A stretch of DNA of 64,000 bases from JACQQW01 sp964520655 (lineage in GTDB: Bacteria; Omnitrophota; Gorgyraeia; Zapsychrales; Fredricksoniimonadaceae): NCBI GenBank assembly GCA_964520655.1, contig CAZFNI010000008.1, positions 1-64,000 of the forward strand, read 5' to 3'. The stretch's first letter is position 1. The number at the start of each line of letters is the position of its first letter. The position numbers were made by a program, and so were the translations under genes. Shown piece by piece: positions 44,775-52,763 of this stretch. The notes beneath the pieces are model-generated. The model saw nothing but the letters and a program-made list of their open reading frames with translations. It searched no databases and was not told the DNA's origin.

Positions 44775-45359
44775 TTTGTAATAGAAGCAGGATTTGAGTG
44801 GCCCTTCTATAAACTCCGATGACTAACAAGAAATACCCGGTTTAGGGTACGAATAGGAGGAGTTTATCGGCGAGTGGCTGACCGGAGCGACCTGCCTGCG
44901 GGCAGGAGAGCTGTCCCCGCAACCAAATGAAACCCTATTTCTAGAAAAGGAATGAAGGCTTTTATGGTTTTACAGTACTTGCATAAACTCGTCTAAGATC
45001 TCGCCAAGAAATCTAAATCAAGCCAAGGTCCTACCACGGAACCAGCAAGTTAAGTAACAACTACTTATCTAAATTTACTTTGTATTGACTTTGACGGTTA
45101 GATGCCTTTAAGAAAATATTTATTTTTGCAGTGTAGGAGATCTTTCATGATTTAAGTTTTTAGTGGTATATTTGCTGCTTGATTCTATTTGAGGGGTAGG
45201 GAAATATATTTAAGTCTTTTAGATGGTTGGTGTTAAAATCAGGTCTTAAGTCAAACAGGTAGGTCTAAGCATAAAAAGGTCATTGACACATTTCAGAATA
45301 GTATCAGACTAAAAATTTAGGTTCTTATATTGTATCGAACACAAGCTCTAGGAGGAAAA
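44775..45359. other. Gene-poor stretch at the left edge of the accessory region
   Basis: 585 bases without a convincing gene. CCCCGCAACCAA at 44915-44926 repeats the last 12 bases of the tRNA-fMet 3' end plus one (44728-44739). Just before it is a small hairpin CCTGCC-TGCG-GGCAGG (44891-44906). After about 44940 the base composition becomes AT-rich. TTGACA at 45283-45288 could be the -35 element of the operon that follows, but the -10 region (GACTAA near 45307) is weak. Confidence 0.5.
44915..44926 (+). repeat. Direct repeat of the tRNA-fMet 3' end
   Basis: CCCCGCAACCAA is identical to 44728-44739, the acceptor 3' strand with CCA. Such repeats are typical attachment-site scars of elements that integrate in tRNA genes. 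No integrase gene is seen in the window, so the origin is inferred. Confidence 0.5.
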
Positions 45360-46430
45360 ATGGCAGCCAATCAAGTCGCCAATAATGCACAAGGATTCTT
45401 TGAAGCTTATTGTAAGTCTAAGAAATATCAGCTTCAGAAGAGTGTCATTAATAATGCCATTAAGCTAGAAATATCAAATAATAAAGATCGAACCATCGTG
45501 TTAATTTACCATACTGGAAAGATTGTTATGGGAGGTTCAAAGAATACTTTAAAACAAGAATTTGAATCACTGAAAGATCAATTTGAGCAGACACCAGGGG
45601 CTGGCGAGGAAAAAAGCAAAGCATGTACAGTTAACTATGATATTTTGTTGGAAACTTTGAGAGAAAAACTCAAAACATCAATGGTTGTGCCAGATGCGGA
45701 CAGGGAATTAATAGTTAAGCCAACTGGGATAATTGAGTGGCAGTTAAAATTTAGTCGTAATAGGAAATCGGCGACTTTAAACCAATTTAAGAACGGAACC
45801 CTTAGTATTCAAGGCAAAGAAGATGATTTACTTGATGAAATTTGTGATGTAGTCGAGAAAATTATAGATCCATCCGAGAAGGAAATTGTTGCCAGATTTG
45901 TCTCCGGTGATGAGCAGGTTCTTCAGAAATGCACGCCAGAGATCATACAAGTAGCAGAAAATAATATTAAGACTAGTTTAGGTGCGGCCTATGGTTTTAT
46001 TGAGATCCATGATCAAAAGCTATTTATTGCCGCAGAGTGCTTATGCTTGGCCAAAGTTCCCTTGCCTGAATTCTCTCCTCTTGTTATGCCAGCTTCAAAA
46101 GCCTTTGAGGGCTTTATTAAAAAGCTTTCCGTTAGTATAGGCTTGTGTGATGCAGCTCATTTTCAACAATCCAATGCAAACATCTCTTTTTTAAACGACA
46201 CGACAAATCCAAGAAGAATCAATGTTTGTTCAAGGGATAAAAATATAGACGCTTTGTTAAAACAGGTTAATGCATGTTTAACGACAAACCGGCACTTTAT
46301 GATGCATAGTGATGGAAGCGTCATAACAAAAGTTGAGAAACTAGAAGAGGGGATAGAGAAAGCGCGCCACATTCTTCTTGATACTAAAACAGTTTTTGAT
46401 TCTTTTAATAAGTTGTTTGGATTGATCTAA
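45360..46430 (+). CDS. rnlA: RnlA-like (RNase LS) HEPN toxin
   Basis: 356 residues, against 357 for E. coli RnlA, from ATG 45360 just after AGGAGG. The N-terminus (FFEAYCKSKKYQLQKS) matches the RnlA first domain, the middle repeats a beta-rich TBP-like unit, and the C-terminal toxin domain carries TNRHFMMHSDG: R311-x4-H316, equal to the HEPN R-x4-H of RnlA, with E250 (SKAFEG) matching the RTIEG helix of E. coli RnlA (Arg there is Lys here). RnlA degrades mRNA during phage infection and is held by RnlB or by phage Dmd. No RnlB-like gene is present; the next gene is RNase HIII. AT-rich compared with flanking chromosome. Confidence 0.78.
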   Translation: MAANQVANNAQGFFEAYCKSKKYQLQKSVINNAIKLEISNNKDRTIVLIYHTGKIVMGGSKNTLKQEFESLKDQFEQTPGAGEEKSKACTVNYDILLETLREKLKTSMVVPDADRELIVKPTGIIEWQLKFSRNRKSATLNQFKNGTLSIQGKEDDLLDEICDVVEKIIDPSEKEIVARFVSGDEQVLQKCTPEIIQVAENNIKTSLGAAYGFIEIHDQKLFIAAECLCLAKVPLPEFSPLVMPASKAFEGFIKKLSVSIGLCDAAHFQQSNANISFLNDTTNPRRINVCSRDKNIDALLKQVNACLTTNRHFMMHSDGSVITKVEKLEEGIEKARHILLDTKTVFDSFNKLFGLI

Positions 46431-46439
46431 GGAAATGCT

Positions 46440-47369
46440 GTGGAAAACTTAAAAGCTATAAAAACTTATAATGATATGAAGGCGGCTTTTTCCAACAAAT
46501 TCGATGTTTCGGAATATAAAATTATTAATTTTGGAATTCAATTCAGAATTTATAAAGGTAGTTGGAGCGGCCTCATCCGAATTTATGAAAATAAAAAAGG
46601 AACTATAAAGATTGATTATTCTCAATTAAAGGGTGATGGCGAGCTTGCTTTGGTAAGGCATCTTATCGAGGGGAAAGAGGTAAGTGTGCCATCCAGTGAG
46701 AGTCCGAGATCAGTTATAAGTACTGATGAGGCAGCTATAGGCACAGACGAATCCGGTAAAGGGGATTACTTTGGTCCTTTAGTGAGTGCGGGTGTATTTG
46801 TTGATAACAATTCCAGTAGTGAATTGATAAAGATTGGTGTGAGAGATTCCAAGAAAAATAGCGATCAAAAGAACACAGAGTTAGCTGACAAGATAATGGA
46901 GATATGCAAAGGAAAGTTCTCGGTTATAGAAATACCACCCGAAAAATACAATGATTTATACGCCCAGTTTGTTAGAGAAGGGAAGAATCTCAATTCTTTA
47001 CTAGCTTGGGGACATGCTAAAGCTATTGAACAAATCTTGACCACTGTTGAATGTAAAGTAGCAATCGCGGATAAGTTTGCAGATGAAAAGTTAATATTGG
47101 AAAAACTTCAGGAAAGAGGCAAGAGAATTAAACTGATACAGATGCATAAAGCGGAACAGAATATTGCCGTGGCAGCTGCTTCGATTCTTTCCAGGGCTAG
47201 ATTTTTGGAAAAATTACAGCGACTGTCCGTAGAGTATAAAATGAAATTTCCTAAGGGATCATCTTCGAGTTTAGTTATAGAAACTGCGAAGAAATTTTGT
47301 GAGGCTTATGGAAGAGATAATCTTAAGAAAGTTGCCAAAATCCATTTTAAGATTACTCATAAGGTATGA
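46440..47369 (+). CDS. rnhC: RNase HIII
   Basis: 309 residues from GTG 46440. Residues 1-75 are an N-terminal substrate-binding region of the TBP-like DUF3378 type. The catalytic domain has GTDESGKGDYFGPL at 101-114 (D103, E104), RDSKK at 135-139, D211 in IADKF and the AVAAASI helix at 243-249, all RNase HII/HIII hallmarks, with the GKGDYFGP form specific to HIII. It cuts RNA in RNA:DNA hybrids. Nine bases after the RnlA-like gene and overlapping the next by ATGA, so it is part of that operon rather than a lone housekeeping gene. In E. coli, RNase HI is needed to activate RnlA, so a functional pair is likely. Confidence 0.88.
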   Translation: MENLKAIKTYNDMKAAFSNKFDVSEYKIINFGIQFRIYKGSWSGLIRIYENKKGTIKIDYSQLKGDGELALVRHLIEGKEVSVPSSESPRSVISTDEAAIGTDESGKGDYFGPLVSAGVFVDNNSSSELIKIGVRDSKKNSDQKNTELADKIMEICKGKFSVIEIPPEKYNDLYAQFVREGKNLNSLLAWGHAKAIEQILTTVECKVAIADKFADEKLILEKLQERGKRIKLIQMHKAEQNIAVAAASILSRARFLEKLQRLSVEYKMKFPKGSSSSLVIETAKKFCEAYGRDNLKKVAKIHFKITHKV

Positions 47370-48655
47370 GCTCGATGGATGATATTAATTCAAGAAAACA
47401 GAAGGCTAATGAATTAAGGAAGGGCAAGAACTTCCAGTCAGCATTACCTATCTATAGAGAGTTATGGAAAGAGTCTGGAGATAAATTTGATGGTGCTGGT
47501 CTTTTAAGTTGTTTACGGAGTTTAGAGTTATTTGATGAGGCGATTCCGTTGGCTGATGAACTTGCGAGCAAATTTCCTGATTTTAACTGGTGTAAACTAG
47601 AGGTGGTTTGGACATATATCCAAGGCAGATTAGAGAAATTGAAGGAGGATGCAAGGCTTGATGAAGTAATCAGAGAAGCTGAGAGGATAATGAAATTTGA
47701 ACCTGATGGGTTCGCCCGAAAGAAAGTAGTTTTTAGGGTATTGAAGGTTGCTAAAAGTGCAGGTAAATGGGATATTGCGAGCGACTGGCTCAGTAAACTT
47801 AAGCCGGAAGAACTTTCCAAGGAACCAATTAAAGATGATAATGGTAGAGAAGGATGGTGCGATCAGTCCCTTTGGCATAATTATAATTTCAGATGTTTGT
47901 TGGAAAAGAATCGGGCCGATCAAGTAGTGCAAACAATTGATCAAATTGCAGAGATTTTTCCTAAGCAAAAAAAGTTCTTTCTACGATATAAAGCCTTGGC
48001 GTTCTGTAAGCAAGGAAAATTGAAAGATGCTGAAGACATTTATCGTGCTTTGAGTAGTCGTTATCCGGATTGGTGGATTCTTCATGAATACGCAAAGGTA
48101 TTGCGTGATTCAGGTGACAAACCAGCAGCTTTGAAGTTAATGTGTAAAGCTGCAAGTGCAAATGCAGGTAAGCTTGAGATTATTGTTTCGCTTTTAGAAG
48201 ATATTGGTGCTCTGTTAAAAGAGGCGGGGCAATATGAAGAATCCCAGGCACATTTCTTGTTGTCTAGGTATATTCGTACAAGTAAGAATTGGACATTAAA
48301 GGATTCTTTATCTGCTGTCATACTTGAATTAAAGAAATTAATTCGAAAAGATGAGCCTGCTTCCTTAAGAGATGCGTTGAAAATATGTAAAGATTGTTGG
48401 CAAAAAGTAGGTGGAGTTGCGGAGGTTAAATCCCAAAACAGAACCATAAGGCCGAATCTTAGAGGGAACCTGTCTTTAGGGCCGCAAGAGAGAATTTTTT
48501 GTTTTATTAATATAGGCAATGAAGCCTTTTTTTGTTCAAAGTCTGACCTGCCTAAGAATATACAGGATGGGGTGTCTTTAACTTTTGATGCCTTGCCTTC
48601 TTTCGATAAGAAAAAGAATAAAGAGGGCTGGAAAGCTACAAATATTAGAATTTAA
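47366..48655 (+). CDS. TPR protein with C-terminal cold-shock-like domain
   Basis: 429 residues. About eight helical repeat units span 10-370 (KANELRKGKNFQSALPIYREL, RYKALAFCKQGKLKDAEDIY), followed by a small beta-barrel at about 372-429. ERIFCFINIGNEAFFCSKSDLP, then GVSLTFDALPSFDKKK..GWKATNI, fits the order of strands of a cold-shock domain (quoted in parts). The barrel would bind single-stranded nucleic acid. The gene overlaps the RNase HIII stop (ATGA) and is 12 bases before the GmrSD-like gene. It could act as sensor or scaffold, perhaps in place of an antitoxin; this is inference. Confidence 0.7.
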   Translation: MSSMDDINSRKQKANELRKGKNFQSALPIYRELWKESGDKFDGAGLLSCLRSLELFDEAIPLADELASKFPDFNWCKLEVVWTYIQGRLEKLKEDARLDEVIREAERIMKFEPDGFARKKVVFRVLKVAKSAGKWDIASDWLSKLKPEELSKEPIKDDNGREGWCDQSLWHNYNFRCLLEKNRADQVVQTIDQIAEIFPKQKKFFLRYKALAFCKQGKLKDAEDIYRALSSRYPDWWILHEYAKVLRDSGDKPAALKLMCKAASANAGKLEIIVSLLEDIGALLKEAGQYEESQAHFLLSRYIRTSKNWTLKDSLSAVILELKKLIRKDEPASLRDALKICKDCWQKVGGVAEVKSQNRTIRPNLRGNLSLGPQERIFCFINIGNEAFFCSKSDLPKNIQDGVSLTFDALPSFDKKKNKEGWKATNIRI

Positions 48656-48667
48656 AAGGGGTTAAGT

Positions 48668-50527
48668 ATGAAAGAGATACGTGGAGACGCAAAAAATATT
48701 CGCGCACTATTGAGTGGGGCCAAGTACGCAATTGATTATTATCAACGTGAGTATCGGTGGGAAACCAAACAGGTTGCTGAGCTTATTGATGATCTCGCTG
48801 AGAAATTCTTAGAAAGTCATGAAGCGGAGAATGAACGCAGTGCGGTAGAGAGTTACGGCCACTACTTCCTTGGTTCAATCATTATTAGCGATAAGTATGG
48901 CCATAAATTTATTATTGATGGTCAGCAGCGTTTAACCTCATTGACGTTGCTATTAATTCATATATATAGGCAACTTCAAGATGGAGAACAAAAAGCACAA
49001 CTCGCTGATCTAATTTTTTCACAGAAGTTTGGTAAACGGTCTTTTAATTTAGATGTTCCAGAGAGAACAGCTTGTATGGAAGCGCTCTTTACTGGCTCTC
49101 CTTTCGATGAAAATGGCCAGTCAGAATCGGTCATTAATATTCTTCACCGCTATCAAGATATTGAAGAGCAAACGCCGGAGGAGCTAACCGGTGAAAATCT
49201 ACCTTATTTTGCAGATTGGTTGATTGAAAATGTCCATCTGGTTGAAATCACGGCTTATTCAGATTCAGATGCTTATACTATCTTTGAGACGATGAATGAT
49301 CGTGGGTTATCGCTTACCCCAACGGACATGCTTAAAGGGTACTTGCTTGCAAATATAACCAATCCAGAACGCCGTAATGCAGCTAGCCAAATTTGGAAAA
49401 AACAACTCGCAAAACTCCAAGAGATCGGTAAAGAAGAGGACGCTGATGCCATCAAGGCCTGGTTACGTAGTCAGTATGCAGAGACGATAAGGGATCGCAA
49501 ACGGGGTGCTTTGCCGCAAGATTTTGATTTAATTGGTACAGAATTTCACCGTTGGATACATGACCATGAGGAGAGATTGGGACTTAAAGGAAGCGAATCG
49601 TTTGCACATTTTATTCAAGATAATTTCGCCTTCTATACCCATTGGTACGAGCGTATTCGTAATGCCGCGGATATATTAACTGAAGGATTAGAGGCAATCC
49701 ATTTTAATGCCCAGAACAATTTCACTTTGCAATATCCCGTGTTATTGGCTCCCTTGCGAAGAGATGATGCCGAGAGTGAAATCCGGAAGAAATTGCGTAT
49801 TGTCTCAAAATATCTGGATATTTTAATTACTCGCCGCATCTGGAATTGGCGTGCTATTGATTATTCAACGATGCAATATGCCATGTTTACTACCATGCGT
49901 GATATACGCGGAAAATCTGCTTCTGAGTTGGTTCCTCTTTTATTAGAGCGCTTAGAGGCGGATAAAGAAACTTTTTTGAGTAACGAGCGGTTTAAACTTC
50001 ATGGTATGAACGGGAAGCTCATACATCGGCTTCTTGCTCGCATGATTGACTACATAGAGACACAATCAGGCCGTGCGTCTCGGTATAACGAGTATATACA
50101 TCGTAGAGGTAAAAATGGATACGAAGTAGAGCACATTTGGGCTAATCATCCGGAAAGACACGCTGATGAATTTGCTCATCCGGCTGACTTTGAGGAATAC
50201 CGCAATAGAATTGGAGGGCTTTTATTGCTTCCTAAAAGTTTTAATGCCAGCTATGGCGATTTACCATATGCTAAGAAAAAAGAGAATTATTATAGTCAGA
50301 ATTTGTTAGCTCAAAGTCTTAATGACAAGGCCTACAGCCATGATCCAGGTTTTCGCCGTTTTATTGATGCCACAAAACTTTCTTTTAAACCACATGCTGC
50401 ATTTAAGAAAGCTGATCTTGATGCTAGGCAGGAGCTTTATTTAAAGATCGCTGAGCATATATGGAGTCCAGACGCAATTTGTCTGGAGGGGTCTGATGGT
50501 GTTGTTGCGAAAAGCGAGGATAAATAA
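48668..50527 (+). CDS. GmrSD-type nuclease (DUF262-DUF1524)
   Basis: 619 residues. The DUF262 (GmrS) domain has YQREYRW at 25-31 and FIIDGQQRLTSL with DGQQR at 84-88, the nucleotide-binding/hydrolysing motif. The C-terminal DUF1524 (GmrD) domain has EVEHIWANHPERH near 484, NRIGGLLLLPKSFNASYGDLPY and KKKENYY, an HNH-like nuclease. Fused GmrSD proteins are type IV-like restriction enzymes against modified phage DNA, also used in Brx and Ssp defence systems. It is the fourth gene of the RnlA-like operon, with an AAAAGGGG ribosome binding site. Confidence 0.88.
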   Translation: MKEIRGDAKNIRALLSGAKYAIDYYQREYRWETKQVAELIDDLAEKFLESHEAENERSAVESYGHYFLGSIIISDKYGHKFIIDGQQRLTSLTLLLIHIYRQLQDGEQKAQLADLIFSQKFGKRSFNLDVPERTACMEALFTGSPFDENGQSESVINILHRYQDIEEQTPEELTGENLPYFADWLIENVHLVEITAYSDSDAYTIFETMNDRGLSLTPTDMLKGYLLANITNPERRNAASQIWKKQLAKLQEIGKEEDADAIKAWLRSQYAETIRDRKRGALPQDFDLIGTEFHRWIHDHEERLGLKGSESFAHFIQDNFAFYTHWYERIRNAADILTEGLEAIHFNAQNNFTLQYPVLLAPLRRDDAESEIRKKLRIVSKYLDILITRRIWNWRAIDYSTMQYAMFTTMRDIRGKSASELVPLLLERLEADKETFLSNERFKLHGMNGKLIHRLLARMIDYIETQSGRASRYNEYIHRRGKNGYEVEHIWANHPERHADEFAHPADFEEYRNRIGGLLLLPKSFNASYGDLPYAKKKENYYSQNLLAQSLNDKAYSHDPGFRRFIDATKLSFKPHAAFKKADLDARQELYLKIAEHIWSPDAICLEGSDGVVAKSEDK

Positions 50528-50680
50528 AAGAGACAAGCGGACTAGAATACGAGAATAATGAATAGTGTTAGTACAATCAAGATGGCTATAATAATCGGTC
50601 GCTATTATTAATCTCTAATTTATGCCATGGGGGGATTTTTAACACAAATTTGGCATATGATATTTGAAAAGGATTTATTA

Positions 50681-51346
50681 ATGAATCAGGAGATTTCGTT
50701 AGAAGAGAAATTACTTATAGGAAGCAGTTTAAGTGTAAGGCTTAGCGAATCAGGGCTTGCCTTATCTAGAGATTTTATAAAAATAAAACCTGAACATAGA
50801 GAATATGGAAATAGAACGGCAGTAGCTAGAGGATACTTAGTAGCAGGATCGCAGCTTTCAGGTCAGATTATAAAGGGATGCATTGGTGGGAGCGTTGGTC
50901 TTTCACTTATAGGTTGTAAAACCCTACTAGAATATACAATAGGCTCAGAATATATATTCAATCATCCCAAACATAAGGGAGACTTTAATAGAATTGATCT
51001 TATCTGTGAGGATATATTTAACACCACAAACACTCTACAGTCACATAAACACAAGATTTGCGGGACCACAGTAAAGGACCGTATGGAATCATTGGACAGA
51101 AAAGATTTATATGAGAAAAATTATGCTGCTTTAAATGATTATGCGCATCTTGTGCTAAGACAAAACATGCTAAATGACAAAAATAAATTACCAAGAATTG
51201 CTGTCGATGTTATTTCTCAGTCCTTGTGTGGGTTGGCAGGAATAATTGACTCAGTAAATATTTGTTTTGAATTAGGGTGGGATACATTATTAATGACAGA
51301 AGTTATTAGTTATCGAGATAAGTACGAAAGTTTAGATCCAGTTTAG
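50681..51346 (+). CDS. Unknown protein of the accessory region
   Basis: 221 residues from ATG 50681 (AAGGA about ten bases before); an upstream ATG at 50627 adds a stretch without conserved look. Mainly helical; GCKTLLEYTIGSEYIFNHPK and a later NDYAHLVLRQNML segment resemble HEPN-like DUF5677-type helical proteins, but this is weak. Very AT-rich. It lies 153 bases after the GmrSD-like gene and has its own start, so it need not be in that operon. Confidence 0.5.
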   Translation: MNQEISLEEKLLIGSSLSVRLSESGLALSRDFIKIKPEHREYGNRTAVARGYLVAGSQLSGQIIKGCIGGSVGLSLIGCKTLLEYTIGSEYIFNHPKHKGDFNRIDLICEDIFNTTNTLQSHKHKICGTTVKDRMESLDRKDLYEKNYAALNDYAHLVLRQNMLNDKNKLPRIAVDVISQSLCGLAGIIDSVNICFELGWDTLLMTEVISYRDKYESLDPV

Positions 51347-51478
51347 CCTAAATGGATAAAAATAGAAAAATTAGGAGGTGCTCCCTATTCTCTGATATCT
51401 TTGTAGCGGTTTTCGAGACCGCCGTACGCATTAATGTGGTTTTCTTGGTCATCTGAAATAGGACGGCCTTTTTTCATA

Positions 51479-51507
51479 TTTCCGAACCAGTCCGCATGGT
51501 TCGCAAA
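51479..51507. promoter_or_regulatory. Palindromic operator, upstream copy (fic)
   Basis: TTTCCGAACCAG (51479-51490), spacer TCCGC, ATGGTTCGCAAA (51496-51507): an imperfect copy of the perfect palindrome at 51543-51571 with the same 12-5-12 layout. It lies just upstream of the -35 box of fic. Confidence 0.6.
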
Positions 51508-51512
51508 TCCGC

Positions 51513-51540
51513 TTGCCTTTACATCCTTCCGTGGTATACT
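51513..51540 (+). promoter_or_regulatory. Promoter of fic between two palindromes
   Basis: TTGCCT (51513-51518), a 16-base spacer and TATACT (51535-51540). The expected start (about 51547) lies within the downstream palindrome, so a bound repressor would block transcription. Confidence 0.6.
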
Positions 51541-51542
51541 TA

Positions 51543-51571
51543 TTTCCGAACCATATGTAATGGTTCGGAAA
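51543..51571. promoter_or_regulatory. Perfect palindromic operator (fic)
   Basis: TTTCCGAACCAT, spacer ATGTA, ATGGTTCGGAAA: a perfect 12-base inverted repeat with 5-base centre. A third half-site, ATGGTTCGGAAA, recurs exactly at 51596-51607 across the fic start codon. The centres of the two palindromes are 64 bases apart, about six helical turns. Confidence 0.75.
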
Positions 51572-51595
51572 ATTCCATATATGAATGAGGTTTTT

Positions 51596-52636
51596 ATGGT
51601 TCGGAAAGTTCGGTTACATGAAAATAGTGACATTAAGCTAGAGATCCAGAAGCTGCGGGGCAGGTTCGGAAATCTTATCAATGTGTCCAATGCGGAGTGG
51701 TACTCTCTTTTTAAAGATGAGATCCGTAACTCCATTGCCATTGAAGGGGTCTTTGCCAACCGTCAGGAACTTCTGGATGTCCTGGAGCATCATAAACGTA
51801 CCAATAAGCAAAAAGCCGCGGCGATCCTGGGTTATTATGAAGCGGCTAGCGCTATGTATGAATACGCCAATAATCAATTTAAGGAAAATGAGTTCATGCT
51901 GCGCATGGCGGATATCAAACAGATCCACACCTTGTTGATGCGCTACGAGAAAGACCTGGGAACCTACGTTGGATCCGTCGGCGATTTCCGTAAGAGTGAT
52001 ATCAAGGTTGCTCAAGCCTCATTTAAGCCGATCAGCATGTTCCATATTCGCGATGCCATGGAGCTATTGATCAAGTGGTTCAATGAGAGCGTTAAAAAAA
52101 GAACCTATGATGAAGCAACCTTGGCGGCCATGACCCATGTCTGGTTTGAGACCATTCACCCTTTTAGCGATGGCAATGGCCGCGTGGGAAGAATACTCTT
52201 ATCCTATATTTTGATCGGACAGGGGTTGATCAATGTGGCCATTAAGGGCATGTCCAAAGAAGAGCGGGAGCAATATTACAATGCTTTGGAAAAGGCTGAC
52301 CGCTGTTTTAATGATCTTCATCGCTTAATGGAGACAAATAAGGAATTCATCCCATCCGATGTCAATAAAGCGATCAAGCCAGAAAAGTTCAAGCCGTTTA
52401 CCGAGATGATCAATGGATTGTTGAAAGAAGCGATCAACCGGCTGGAGGGTGGCCAGTTGACCAATCTGGATAAGGAAGCCGTATTGCCTCTGCGTGATCT
52501 AGCCAGGATCTATGATTATTCTCAGGACTATCTGCGGAATTTGATCAACCGCGGGCATTTGAAGGCGCATAAGAAGGGCAAGCTTTGGTATGTGCGGGTG
52601 CAGGACTTGGCGGATCATATCAATAAACAAAGTTAG
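51596..52636 (+). CDS. Fic-family AMP-transferase with N-terminal inhibitory motif
   Basis: 346 residues from ATG 51596, chosen because the upstream ATGs (51560, 51581) fall inside or next to the operator and TGAGG lies five bases before. SIAIEG near residue 47 is the self-inhibitory (S/T)xxxE(G/N) motif, placing it in the class with an N-terminal inhibitory helix; HPFSDGNGRVGR near 190 is the complete Fic catalytic motif. The C-terminal part (LARIYDYSQDYLRNLINRG..AHKKGKLWYV) is a MerR/excisionase-like helix-turn-helix, which could bind the palindromes at its own promoter. Fic proteins AMPylate targets such as gyrase or act on themselves. Composition is like the chromosome, unlike the AT-rich genes before it. 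Confidence 0.88.
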   Translation: MVRKVRLHENSDIKLEIQKLRGRFGNLINVSNAEWYSLFKDEIRNSIAIEGVFANRQELLDVLEHHKRTNKQKAAAILGYYEAASAMYEYANNQFKENEFMLRMADIKQIHTLLMRYEKDLGTYVGSVGDFRKSDIKVAQASFKPISMFHIRDAMELLIKWFNESVKKRTYDEATLAAMTHVWFETIHPFSDGNGRVGRILLSYILIGQGLINVAIKGMSKEEREQYYNALEKADRCFNDLHRLMETNKEFIPSDVNKAIKPEKFKPFTEMINGLLKEAINRLEGGQLTNLDKEAVLPLRDLARIYDYSQDYLRNLINRGHLKAHKKGKLWYVRVQDLADHINKQS

Positions 52637-52670
52637 AATAGAGTGAATAAATAGCGGCGCTTCGTATTCC

Positions 52671-52702
52671 AATACCCCTGCAGGAGTTCCTGCAGGGGTA
52701 TT
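52671..52702 (+). terminator. Terminator after fic
   Basis: AATACCCCTGCAGGA pairs perfectly with TCCTGCAGGGGTATT (15 base pairs, two-base centre), followed by TTATTTG. It closes the accessory region. Confidence 0.85.
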
Positions 52703-52750
52703 TTATTTGTCAGGAGGGCTGCGTTTGTGGCAAAACCAGCGTTTTACGTA

Positions 52751-52756
52751 TATACT
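52751..52756 (+). promoter_or_regulatory. -10 box of the exported branching enzyme (leaderless)
   Basis: TATACT ends seven bases before the ATG at 52764; no ribosome binding site between. TTGTGG (52725-52730) is a possible -35 at a long 20-base spacing. Confidence 0.45.
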
Positions 52757-52763
52757 TTATATT

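Noticed and set aside
44868..44925. A stretch GGCGAGTGGCTGACCGG...ACC resembling part of a tRNA-Ser with CCA
   Set aside because: No T arm and no matching acceptor strands could be found, so I kept only the 12-base repeat.
51385..51759. A minus-strand frame of 124 codons ending in GGLENRYKDIRE, upstream of and inside fic
   Set aside because: It covers the fic promoter, palindromes and coding region, has no ribosome binding site and matches no family I know. Its tail between 51385 and 51470 could be a remnant of another gene, but the evidence is too weak.
44775..52650. A complete integrative element
   Set aside because: There is a tRNA end repeat and foreign composition, but no integrase, relaxase or second matching repeat at the right end.
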